Shown here in pieces: positions 16,709 to 24,558 of a stretch of 64,000 nucleotides of DNA. Source of the DNA: Bacteroidota bacterium (GTDB lineage: Bacteria > Bacteroidota > Bacteroidia > AKYH767-A > OLB10). The notes under the pieces are model-generated. The model was given only the letters and a program-made list of their open reading frames with translations, had not been told where the DNA came from and did not search any database. A program made the position numbers and the translations under genes. How positions within the stretch are numbered: position 1 is the stretch's first letter; every line of letters starts with the position of its first letter. The DNA lies in NCBI GenBank assembly GCA_023251535.1, contig JAHEYP010000002.1, positions 1 through 64,000 of the forward strand, read 5' to 3'.

Positions 16709-17683
16709 ATGAAAAGAATAGCTGTTTTTACTTCCGGTGGCGATGCTCCCGGTATGAATGCTTGTATACGTGCCGTAGTGCGAACCTGTTTGGTAAACAA
16801 GATTCAGGTATATGGAGTGATGAGAGGATACCAGGGAATGATTGAAGGGGAATTCAAGCCTATGACGTCGCGATCGGTGAGTAATATTATTCAACGTGGA
16901 GGAACCATTTTAAAGGCTGCCAGAAGCAAAGATTTCATGACTCCCGAAGGAATGGCGAAAGCCTATAAAAACCTTCAAGATCATCAAATAGACGGGATCG
17001 TAGCGATTGGCGGTGATGGTACATTCAAAGGTGCTGAAGAATTTACGGCTCGTTATCCCGATATTAAAATTGTAGGAATTCCCGGTACCATTGATAACGA
17101 TTTAGCTGGAACAGATTTTACTTTAGGCTTCGATACCGCATTAAATACCGTTGTAAGTGCAGTCGATAAGATTAAAGATACTGCGGCATCTCACGATCGA
17201 TGTTTCTTTATTGAAGTAATGGGTCGCGATTCAGGATGCATTGCGCTCTGGGCTGCAGTTGCGGGAGGGGCAGAGTCGGTTTTGTTGCCTGAAAAAGAAA
17301 CCAACCTCGACGATTTAGTTGCGAAGCTCGAACTCGGAAAAGCACATAATAAATCGAGTAGTATTGTGATTGTTGCCGAAGGTGAGAAGAATGGAGGGGC
17401 TCAGAATATTGCCAATCAACTGAAAGAAAGAATTGATGAATACGAAACCAAAGTAACGGTACTCGGACATATTCAACGCGGCGGAAGTCCTACAGTATTC
17501 GACAGGATCTTGGCAGCTCGCTTTGGAGTTACTGCCGTTGATACTTTGCTTGCCGGAGGTAATAAAGTAATGATCGGTATTCGCAACAATGAAGTATGTT
17601 TAACCGAACTTTGCAAAGCCACCAAACAACATGATCCACTCGACGAAAAGCTATTCAGAATAGCCAATATTTTATCATATTAA
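16709..17683 (+). CDS. pfkA: 6-phosphofructokinase
   Basis: ATP-dependent phosphofructokinase of glycolysis, 324 residues as in bacterial PfkA. Seen: TSGGDAPGMNACIRAVV (ATP site), AIGGDGTFKGA (Gly after GGD, the ATP-type signature rather than the PPi-type Asp), GIPGTIDNDLAGTDFTLGFDTA (catalytic Asp), EVMGRDSGCIAL and GHIQRGGSPT. It is followed after 56 bp by an outer-membrane barrel gene on the same strand. Confidence 0.97.
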   Translation: MKRIAVFTSGGDAPGMNACIRAVVRTCLVNKIQVYGVMRGYQGMIEGEFKPMTSRSVSNIIQRGGTILKAARSKDFMTPEGMAKAYKNLQDHQIDGIVAIGGDGTFKGAEEFTARYPDIKIVGIPGTIDNDLAGTDFTLGFDTALNTVVSAVDKIKDTAASHDRCFFIEVMGRDSGCIALWAAVAGGAESVLLPEKETNLDDLVAKLELGKAHNKSSSIVIVAEGEKNGGAQNIANQLKERIDEYETKVTVLGHIQRGGSPTVFDRILAARFGVTAVDTLLAGGNKVMIGIRNNEVCLTELCKATKQHDPLDEKLFRIANILSY

Positions 17684-17739
17684 CAAGCTTCGTATAATTT
17701 AAAAAGCGATTTAACGTTATCTGCCCAGAACTAACCAAA

Positions 17740-18531
17740 ATGAAAAAAATACTTCTCTTATCACTCTGTTTATCACTTGCCGGAATCAGTAATGCGCAAG
17801 AAGTTTTAACCGACAAACAAGGTCACCCGATATTGCCGAAAGCAGGCGATTATAGTCTAGGTTTCGATGCTGCGCCTTTTATTACTTACTTCGGAAACCT
17901 CTTTAACCACGGATCTAATAATTCGCCTGAAGCGCTATTTACACAGCAACATCCCATGACCATTTCGGGAATGTATCTCAAGAAAGATGACTTGGCCTAC
18001 AGAGGGAAAATACGTGTCGGATTCGGAACCGAAAAATCAGATACAATGGTTCAAAAGAATGGAAGTACTAATCCCAATGAAACCGTTGCCAACGAAACCA
18101 AACGCAATACCAGTAATGTTACCTTGGGATTCGGCATTCAAAAGTGGAGAGGTTATGGAAGACTGAGAGCATTTTACGGAGGAGAAATTTTATTCGGAGT
18201 AGGTACCGACAAAACGACCTATACTTACGGAAATGCATTAAGTAACGAAAATCAAGATACACGAAATACTTCCTATAAACCAGGCAATACAATTGCGTTT
18301 TCATTACGCGGAATTATTGGCGTTGAATACTTCTTTGCTCCGAAAGTTTCATTGAGTGCTGAATACGGCTGGGGACCATCAGTAGCGTCGAAAGGACAAG
18401 GAGAATTGGTACGTGAAAAATGGAATGGAGGAGGACTCGAAACTGTTACCACCAACACCGGAAAATCATCTAAATTCTTATTCGACAACGACAATAACGG
18501 AGGATCAATTAACTTGAACTTTTATTTTTAA
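17740..18531 (+). CDS. Predicted outer-membrane beta-barrel protein
   Basis: A 263-residue protein with a clear signal peptide (residues 1-19, ending SNAQ). The mature part has alternating-residue strands and glycines (FGTEKSDT, VTLGFGIQKWRGYGRLRAFYGGEILFGVGT, SLRGIIGVEYFFAPKVSLSAEYGWG) and ends in NLNFYF with a terminal Phe, the signature recognised by the Bam machinery. Function is unknown; it resembles small OmpA-like or porin-like barrels. A TCATTCAG-type repeat tract follows directly after the stop. Confidence 0.75.
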   Translation: MKKILLLSLCLSLAGISNAQEVLTDKQGHPILPKAGDYSLGFDAAPFITYFGNLFNHGSNNSPEALFTQQHPMTISGMYLKKDDLAYRGKIRVGFGTEKSDTMVQKNGSTNPNETVANETKRNTSNVTLGFGIQKWRGYGRLRAFYGGEILFGVGTDKTTYTYGNALSNENQDTRNTSYKPGNTIAFSLRGIIGVEYFFAPKVSLSAEYGWGPSVASKGQGELVREKWNGGGLETVTTNTGKSSKFLFDNDNNGGSINLNFYF

Positions 18532-18533
18532 TT

Positions 18534-18640
18534 ACATTCAGTCATTCAATCAATCACTCATTCAATCATTCAGTCATTCAGTCATTCAATCATTCAATCA
18601 TTCAGTCATTCATCCCTTCAGTCATTCACTCACTGCCCTC
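18534..18640. repeat. TCATTCAG/TCATTCAA degenerate tandem tract
   Basis: About twelve head-to-tail units of the form (A/G)TCATTCA with small variations (ATCACTCATTC, TCATCCCTTCAG) between two convergent genes. The same unit occurs at 5285, 5771, 43227, 43446 and 45053. Confidence 0.8.
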
Positions 18641-19169
18641 ACTGCCCAACATACTCTTCCCATTTCTTGGTTTTATAAATATCCTCACCAAAATATTTTA
18701 AAATTGGGATTAACTGCTCAGGTGTTTGATATCCCGGTAAGGGAGTTAGCAATTGGTATTTTTCATCCATGAAAATAAAAGAAGGATAGCTCATTTTTCC
18801 CTGTAAGAGCGAAAGAGCTAATTCGTTCGATTTGTAATCAGATTTATAAACAAATTCTTTTCCTTTAAAACGAATGGTATCTTTTGTTTCTGCGTCCAAT
18901 TTTACGGCATAATAATGATCGTTCATGTAGCGCACAACAGCAGTATCCTTAAAGGTAGAAGCATCCATGCGTTTACACCATCCGCACCATTGCGTATAGG
19001 TATCGATAAATATTTTCTTCGGTGCTTTATCGTTCAATGCAACCGCTTGCTCAAAACTCATCCAATGAATTCCATTGGGATCGTATTTTTCATGCTCAGT
19101 TTGAGCATTACAAGAAGAAATGGAGAAATAACTTAGTAGAATTATAAAACTGAATATTTTTTTCATCAT
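18639..19169 (-). CDS. Thioredoxin-fold lipoprotein (DUF255/SoxW-like)
   Basis: An envelope thioredoxin-like protein of ~176 residues. The N-terminal hydrophobic stretch ends in a lipobox-like SISSC, so it is probably a lipoprotein. The redox site TYTQWCGWCKRMD (CxxC) lies about residues 62-74, followed by DTAVVRYMNDHYYAVKLDAE and the cis-Pro region MSYPSFIF. It is likely a periplasmic disulfide reductase or oxidase. ATG 19169 (MMKKIF) is preferred over ATG 19187 because the signal sequence starts there. It is 36 bp after the POT transporter on the same strand. Confidence 0.85.
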   Translation of the reverse strand: MMKKIFSFIILLSYFSISSCNAQTEHEKYDPNGIHWMSFEQAVALNDKAPKKIFIDTYTQWCGWCKRMDASTFKDTAVVRYMNDHYYAVKLDAETKDTIRFKGKEFVYKSDYKSNELALSLLQGKMSYPSFIFMDEKYQLLTPLPGYQTPEQLIPILKYFGEDIYKTKKWEEYVGQ

Positions 19170-19205
19170 TTGCGGTTGTACGTGCAATTTACAATAAAGA
19201 TCATA

Positions 19206-20708
19206 TTATTTAACATCACCCATTAACTTTTTCACGAGAGGAGAGATGGCGATAAGTACCACTCCACTAATTACTGCATAGATTGCAAGTTGCTGATAAC
19301 CATCGGTATATGATATTAGTTTCTCTGTAAGCGATGCGTTTTCATTGGGAGATACCATTCCTGCCCCCAAAATTCCTGCCACATATTGTCCGTAGGCACT
19401 TGCAAGGAACCACATTCCCATCATCACTCCTTGTAAAGGCTGGGGCGAAAGTTTGGTCATGATCGATAATCCAATAGGAGATAGGCAAAGTTCTCCGAAG
19501 GTGATAACAAAGTAGGCCATCGTAAATACTTCCAATGATGTTTTTCCGTCGCTGCCAGCGAAGAATCGAGTGGCATAAAATGTATAAAATGCTAAAGCCA
19601 GGAAAATAAATCCTAGTCCAAATTTGATAATTGTATTTGGTTCGCTATTTCGTTTGCTGAGCCACACCCAAAGCAATCCCAAGAGAGGAGCGAAGATGAT
19701 GACGAATAATGAATTTGATGAGTTATTGATACCATTCGGATCGAAGTGCATTCCCAAAATAGTATCGTTTAAGTTATTCGATGCAAAGAGATTTAGCGAT
19801 CCTCCGCTTTGTTCGAAGAAAGCCCAAAACAAAATGGAGAAAATAATAAATACCAAGGCTGCCAGTAATTTCTTTTGTTCGACAGCACTGTATTTACGCA
19901 TTTCATAAAACAAGTAAATCAAAGTACAAGGACCGATAATGTACATAAACCAATCGGTATATTCCGTTTTAGCAACCATCACCATGATTACAGGAATAAT
20001 CGCTAATGATCCTATGTAGGTAGCATATTCGTACCATTTTTTACCTTTCGATTTACCGCTTTCAATCGGACTTAATCCGATAGGCCCCATTTTACGTTGC
20101 GTGAACACAAAAGTGATTAATGAAATAGTCATCACAATTGCTGCCAAACCGAAAGCTAAATTCCAGCTATAATTTTTAGCGATAGTAACGCAAGCATATC
20201 CTCCTAAAAGTGCACCGATATTAATCCCAGCATAGAACAACGAAAATCCGGCATCGCGGCGCGAATCATTCTCGTGGTACAAGGCACCCACCATAGTGGA
20301 GATATTAGGCTTAAAAAATCCAGTACCAACAATGGTAAAACTCAATCCCAAAAAGAACCAGAAGCTATTCAATTCAACTGTTTGTGCTTTTCCTAATCCG
20401 AACGCCAAGATACAGCTACCGGTAATCATGAGTAATCCGCCCCAGAACAGCGATTTTCTGAACCCTAAAATTTTATCGGCAAATAATCCACCAATAAACG
20501 TAAAGGCATAAACGAAAGCTTGAGTAGCACCATATTGAAGATTCGCCACATCCTCTTTCATCATTAACTGACTTACCATGAATACGGTAAGCATACCTCT
20601 CATTCCATAGAAACAGAAGCGTTCCCACATTTCAGAGAAGAACAAATACCAAAGTTGTTTAGGGTATTTGCCTTTAAAATCTTGTATTTCTTCGAGAGTT
20701 GTTTGCAT
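19206..20708 (-). CDS. Peptide MFS transporter (POT/PTR family)
   Basis: Proton-coupled di/tripeptide importer in the inner membrane, 500 residues with about 12-14 hydrophobic segments. Seen: N-terminal FFSEMWERFCFYGMRGML, the ExxERFxYYG POT signature (E26, E29, R30), then FIGGLFADKILGFRKS, GTGFFKPNISTMVGALY and, late, GELCLSPIGLSIMTKLSP. It lies in tandem with a second POT gene upstream, with a hairpin between them. Both are next to prolyl oligopeptidase and a DUF885 protein, suggesting peptide uptake and degradation. Confidence 0.93.
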   Translation of the reverse strand: MQTTLEEIQDFKGKYPKQLWYLFFSEMWERFCFYGMRGMLTVFMVSQLMMKEDVANLQYGATQAFVYAFTFIGGLFADKILGFRKSLFWGGLLMITGSCILAFGLGKAQTVELNSFWFFLGLSFTIVGTGFFKPNISTMVGALYHENDSRRDAGFSLFYAGINIGALLGGYACVTIAKNYSWNLAFGLAAIVMTISLITFVFTQRKMGPIGLSPIESGKSKGKKWYEYATYIGSLAIIPVIMVMVAKTEYTDWFMYIIGPCTLIYLFYEMRKYSAVEQKKLLAALVFIIFSILFWAFFEQSGGSLNLFASNNLNDTILGMHFDPNGINNSSNSLFVIIFAPLLGLLWVWLSKRNSEPNTIIKFGLGFIFLALAFYTFYATRFFAGSDGKTSLEVFTMAYFVITFGELCLSPIGLSIMTKLSPQPLQGVMMGMWFLASAYGQYVAGILGAGMVSPNENASLTEKLISYTDGYQQLAIYAVISGVVLIAISPLVKKLMGDVK

Positions 20709-20773
20709 AGTAGTTGGAGTAATTATTCAAAGAAAGTCTTTTTAGGAGAAATAGACAAACTTCATAAACGACA

Positions 20774-20797
20774 AAGTCCCGCTTTAGGGCGGGACTT
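20774..20797 (-). terminator. Hairpin between the two POT genes
   Basis: AAGTCCCGC (20774-20782) pairs with GCGGGACTT (20789-20797), 22 bp beyond the stop of the upstream POT gene. The T tract is weak on the minus strand (TTTGTCGTTT), so termination may be partial. Confidence 0.65.
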
Positions 20798-20818
20798 CAT
20801 CTTTATTTTAAAGTGCTA

Positions 20819-22567
20819 TTAGTTTACTCCGTGCATCATTTTGATGATTTTGCGGAATAGCGCTAATAAGATTAACGATGCTGCACCGCTTAATACGATG
20901 AATACGCAGAAGAAAATAAATAAGTTAGAGATTTCAATTCCCATAAAGCTTGGAATAGCTGCTCCTGCTGCTGCAGGCTCTTCTCCAGCTCCCGGAGGAA
21001 TTAATGCGCTTAATGTTCCTGCAAATTTATTAGCAACAGCATTTGCTAAGAACCATGTTCCCATTAATAATGATGACAAACGAGCAGGCGCTAATTTACT
21101 CACCATACTTAATCCGATAGGTGATAGGCAAAGTTCTCCCATGGTATGTACAATGTACAATGCAAATAACCAGAACATCGCAATTTTTGTTGATGGAGAA
21201 ATTCCATGTACGGCATAGGCAATAATCACGTATCCTAACGCTACTAATCCTAATCCCATCGCCATCTTTAATGGTGATGATGGTTCCATATTTACATTCG
21301 CTAATTTACCCCATAACATGGTAAAGAATGGAGCCAAAATGATAATCGCTAACGGATTAATCGACTGGAACCATGGTGAAGGGAATTCGCTTAAATGGAT
21401 GTCAGAAATTTTGTCGATTAGTGTTAATGCTACGATTGCAACAACGCCTACAATTTGAATCATCGAAATCGTTTTTTTCGACCATTCAAAGAACCATCCT
21501 AATGCTTTTCCTAAGTAGAAAATGATCACTGAGAATAATGCAGCAATCATAAATTTACTAATATGCACATCTATTGCTCTGTCAACTTGTTGATCAGCGA
21601 AGAGTGTAAGTGAAGCTCCTGCTTGTTCGAAACATGCCCAGAAGAAGATTACGAAGAATGCAAGAATGAAAATTACAATGATTCGCTCTCTTTCGTCTTT
21701 CGTTAATGATTTATCTGTTAAGATAATCAATGGCATAATGATCAATGATGCGTAGATTAAGTAAGCAACTAAATCAAGGTGCTCAATCATGTACGACATT
21801 GAATTCGGGTCTGCTAATGCTCCTGCACTGCAAACCATTGCAATAATATTTTTGAAGTTCAATAATCCGAAGATCAATAGAATCGATCCGATAATTGCTC
21901 CATATGTTTTTCCATCAACTTTAGCTACAGGCATTCCCAATGGCTTGCCATCTGGTCCGTTGAGGTGTTTGTTTTTCAATAGTTCGAATGATATCAAACT
22001 CGCAATCATTCCAATTGCTGCTGCAAGGAATCCGTATTTGAATTCTGAGAAGCTTCCGCAAATAAGTGGAGAGAAGAAGGCTCCCATGTTAATACCCATG
22101 TAGAAAATGGTAAACGCTCCGTCAACGCGTGAGTCGTTTTGCGGATATAATTGTCCTACCATGGTAGAGATATTCGGCTTGAAGAATCCGTTACCGATAA
22201 TCAATAGCGTAAGTCCCGCCCACATAAATGTGACTGCCGATGCTGATTGTACATCAGGCGTAGCCATACTCGCACTTAAATAAAGGAATATCTGACCAAT
22301 GGCCATTAAAATCCCTCCGTAGAGAATACTTCTTCTGTTACCCCAGAATTTATCGCATAAATATCCTCCTAATAAGGGAGTTAAGTAAACGAGTCCGGTG
22401 AAGCTTCCATAGATATTAGAGGCAAAGGCTTTATCAATAAATAAAGCTTTGGTCATGTATAATATGAATATGGCACGCATACCATAGTAACTGAAACGTT
22501 CCCACATTTCAGTAAAGAATAAGAGATATAGGCCTCTTGGATGGCCTTGCTCAGAAGTTTTGCTCAT
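20819..22567 (-). CDS. Peptide MFS transporter (POT/PTR family), second copy
   Basis: Second proton-coupled oligopeptide transporter, ~582 residues with about 14 predicted membrane helices. Signatures: FFTEMWERFSYYGMRAIF (ExxERFxYYG), LLGGYLCDKFWGNRRS, GNGFFKPNISTMVGQLYP and GELCLSPIGLSMVSKLAP. It is longer than its neighbour, with an extended segment around residues 260-420. The frame runs upstream to an ATG at 22684, but those 39 residues are not transporter-like; ATG 22567 (MSKTSEQ) puts the signature where it lies in its paralogue. Confidence 0.92.
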   Translation of the reverse strand: MSKTSEQGHPRGLYLLFFTEMWERFSYYGMRAIFILYMTKALFIDKAFASNIYGSFTGLVYLTPLLGGYLCDKFWGNRRSILYGGILMAIGQIFLYLSASMATPDVQSASAVTFMWAGLTLLIIGNGFFKPNISTMVGQLYPQNDSRVDGAFTIFYMGINMGAFFSPLICGSFSEFKYGFLAAAIGMIASLISFELLKNKHLNGPDGKPLGMPVAKVDGKTYGAIIGSILLIFGLLNFKNIIAMVCSAGALADPNSMSYMIEHLDLVAYLIYASLIIMPLIILTDKSLTKDERERIIVIFILAFFVIFFWACFEQAGASLTLFADQQVDRAIDVHISKFMIAALFSVIIFYLGKALGWFFEWSKKTISMIQIVGVVAIVALTLIDKISDIHLSEFPSPWFQSINPLAIIILAPFFTMLWGKLANVNMEPSSPLKMAMGLGLVALGYVIIAYAVHGISPSTKIAMFWLFALYIVHTMGELCLSPIGLSMVSKLAPARLSSLLMGTWFLANAVANKFAGTLSALIPPGAGEEPAAAGAAIPSFMGIEISNLFIFFCVFIVLSGAASLILLALFRKIIKMMHGVN

Positions 22568-22749
22568 GATTTTCTCAGGTTGTTGTATTAGAGGGCTCCA
22601 ATATAACAAAAAGTTCAAATGGCGGGGCCGCCAATCGACCAATAGCCTCTTTGTTTTCCTTAATCCATTGATTTTATCGACCATTTATTCCGTCGATAGC
22701 TGCTTTTTTCTTTTTTATAGGTTCTTTTCAAGGTTTCGTTTCCTCTTTT

Positions 22750-22757
22750 TATCTTCG
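22750..22757 (+). promoter_or_regulatory. -7-like element TATCTTCG of the YbaB gene
   Basis: TATCTTCG lies with its last G 24 nt before the ATG at 22782. Identical octamer to that at 14282; one base from TAnnTTTG. Confidence 0.45.
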
Positions 22758-22781
22758 TATCCGAAATCAATTCTAATTATT

Positions 22782-23087
22782 ATGTTCGATATTTTAAGTA
22801 AACTGGGCGATGTGAAGAAGAAAATGGACGAGATTAAGTCTCGCCTCGATGCCGTTTCAGTGGATGGTGATGCCGGCAACGGTAAGGTGAAGGTAACGGT
22901 GACCGGTAACCGAAAATTGAAGTCGATTCATATCGATGATAGCTTGCTTTCTATGGATGCCAAGGATGAGTTAATCGATTTACTCGAAATGGCTACGAAT
23001 AATGCTTTGGAGCGTGCCGAACAGGTTTCGGAGGCCGAAATGAAGGCTGCTGGCCGCGATTTCTTACCGGGGATGCCGGGATTTTAA
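22782..23087 (+). CDS. YbaB/EbfC nucleoid-associated protein
   Basis: A 101-residue dimeric DNA-binding protein of the YbaB/EbfC family. Seen: an N-terminal helix with KKKMDEIKSRL, the strand pair GKVKVTVTGNRKLKSIHIDDSLL and a C-terminal helical region ending FLPGMPGF, the family-typical Gly/Met/Pro tail. The frame is open back to 22560, but those residues are basic and Phe-rich junk opposite the POT gene start; ATG 22782 is the conserved start. The usual neighbours dnaX and recR are absent here. Confidence 0.9.
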   Translation: MFDILSKLGDVKKKMDEIKSRLDAVSVDGDAGNGKVKVTVTGNRKLKSIHIDDSLLSMDAKDELIDLLEMATNNALERAEQVSEAEMKAAGRDFLPGMPGF

Positions 23088-23105
23088 TTTAAATACTATC
23101 TGACC

Positions 23106-23573
23106 ATGACTCATCAACAAAAAGTCGACTTTTTATTACTCGAGTTCCCTGAGCGTTTACATGAACTCGATCCGAATGCTGCTCCGCAATGGGGAAAAAT
23201 GAATGTGCAGCAGATGATTGAACATATGGTGGATGCCGTGAGTAATGCGAACGGAAAAATTAGTCTTCCGCTTGTAACGCCCGCCGATAAATTGCAGTTG
23301 TTTAGGGATTTTATGCTTAGCGATAAGGACTTTCGTCCCGATACTAAAAACCCTTTAATGCCCGAAACTCCTGCGCCCGTTCATTTTGAGGATGTGCAAA
23401 AGGCAATTGGTAAGTTGCGTGTCGAGCTTTCTGATTTTGTGGATTTCTACAAAGAGAATCCTGAAAAGAAATTCTTGAATCCTATTTTCGGGGAGTTGAA
23501 TTATGAGGAGTGGACGCATTTATTGTATAAACACGCCCACCATCATTTGCGTCAGTTTGCGATGATTATTTAA
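23106..23573 (+). CDS. DUF1569/DinB-like protein
   Basis: A 155-residue cytosolic protein resembling the DUF1569 family of the DinB-like four-helix-bundle superfamily. Seen: WGKMNVQQMIEHMVDAVS, with a histidine typical of the first metal ligand, and YEEWTHLLYKHAHHHLRQFAMI near the end, carrying the HxxxHHxxQF pattern. Members bind a metal or act in thiol-related chemistry; the function here is unknown. It is 18 bp after the YbaB gene, so probably co-transcribed, and overlaps the convergent lipoprotein gene by 8 bp at the 3' ends. Confidence 0.7.
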   Translation: MTHQQKVDFLLLEFPERLHELDPNAAPQWGKMNVQQMIEHMVDAVSNANGKISLPLVTPADKLQLFRDFMLSDKDFRPDTKNPLMPETPAPVHFEDVQKAIGKLRVELSDFVDFYKENPEKKFLNPIFGELNYEEWTHLLYKHAHHHLRQFAMII

Positions 23574-24558
23574 CGTAAATATCGCGTCGCGTAATATTTT
23601 GTAATACTCCTAAAGTGTCGGTATAGACGTCACTATAATCGAGCTGGATTTTGTTCGATTGACCAACTTGTGTTAGTGATCCTGCAATTCCTGAAAAACT
23701 ATGTACAGAGGTATCAGTAGGTGTTAAGCAATAAAACCATTGCATTGGTAATACAAAAGTCGAATTTGCCGGATCAAAGGTGATAATAGGATCTGCAAGG
23801 TAGCTATCGCCAATCTTAAATACTTTTAAGGTATTGTTTACTGTTACTCCAGCTTGAATGGTGGTGGTCCAGTGCGTGGTGTCGAGGCCAGTTACGGTCA
23901 TACAGGTATATTGTCCCGATAAATAGTTAAGGGAATTTAAGACATGCACGGCACGTGTTACCGAATCTTTTAATCCTCCCGAATCATATACCACGTAGCT
24001 GATGGTATAGACTCCAACCGAATCAGCATTTACGGTTCCGCTAATAACAACTGATGAATTCAGATTGCCATCTTCAGGGTCAATAGCCGTCGCGCCTGGC
24101 TCTGAATAAGTGGAGTTTAGGACGATGTCGATCGATGATGGTCCGTTGAGGTTTAGCGTAGGACTAATATTCGGCTTCGCCGATACTTGTAAAACAAATG
24201 TCCTTGAAAACGATTTTCCCGATTCGGCAGTTGCAGTAACGGTGATGGAGTAACTACCAGTATCTGTTTGGTTAGTGATGATCGTTTGCGTGCATGAAAA
24301 ATCGGCTGTCCCTGAATTCGGACTAAATTTTATGCTCGTTCCAGAAGGCAATCCCGCTACCGAAAAATGGACTTCTTCATGCTTCCCGCCTAAATATAAT
24401 ACGGTTACTGTTCGGTCAATGCTATCGGTAGGATATAGGGCAAGATTTTTTAATCCGTTGATTTTAAAATCCATGCCGTCGTCTTCTTCCTTCGTACAGG
24501 CATTAAATAATGTTGAAAGGCCGATGATTATCAGCAGATAAAAAGTGTTTTTTCTCAT
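23566..24558 (-). CDS. Lipoprotein with Ig-like/DUF5011 domain
   Basis: A 330-residue predicted lipoprotein: the signal sequence ends in the lipobox FNAC (Cys21). It is followed by a cadherin/Ig-like region (residues ~35-125), a DUF5011-type Ig domain (GPSSIDIVLNSTYSEPGATA ... DSVGVYTISYVVYDSGGLKDSVTRAVHV, residues ~140-207), and a C-terminal beta-rich domain of unknown type (residues ~210-330). It starts within the stop codon of the prolyl oligopeptidase gene (ATGA overlap), so the two are translationally coupled and both exported. Specific function unknown. Confidence 0.8.
   Translation of the reverse strand: MRKNTFYLLIIIGLSTLFNACTKEEDDGMDFKINGLKNLALYPTDSIDRTVTVLYLGGKHEEVHFSVAGLPSGTSIKFSPNSGTADFSCTQTIITNQTDTGSYSITVTATAESGKSFSRTFVLQVSAKPNISPTLNLNGPSSIDIVLNSTYSEPGATAIDPEDGNLNSSVVISGTVNADSVGVYTISYVVYDSGGLKDSVTRAVHVLNSLNYLSGQYTCMTVTGLDTTHWTTTIQAGVTVNNTLKVFKIGDSYLADPIITFDPANSTFVLPMQWFYCLTPTDTSVHSFSGIAGSLTQVGQSNKIQLDYSDVYTDTLGVLQNITRRDIYVK

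Noticed and set aside
22568-22684. N-terminal extension of the second POT transporter
   Set aside because: The 39 extra residues are not hydrophobic or conserved, and the paralogue begins just before the ExxERFxYYG signature.
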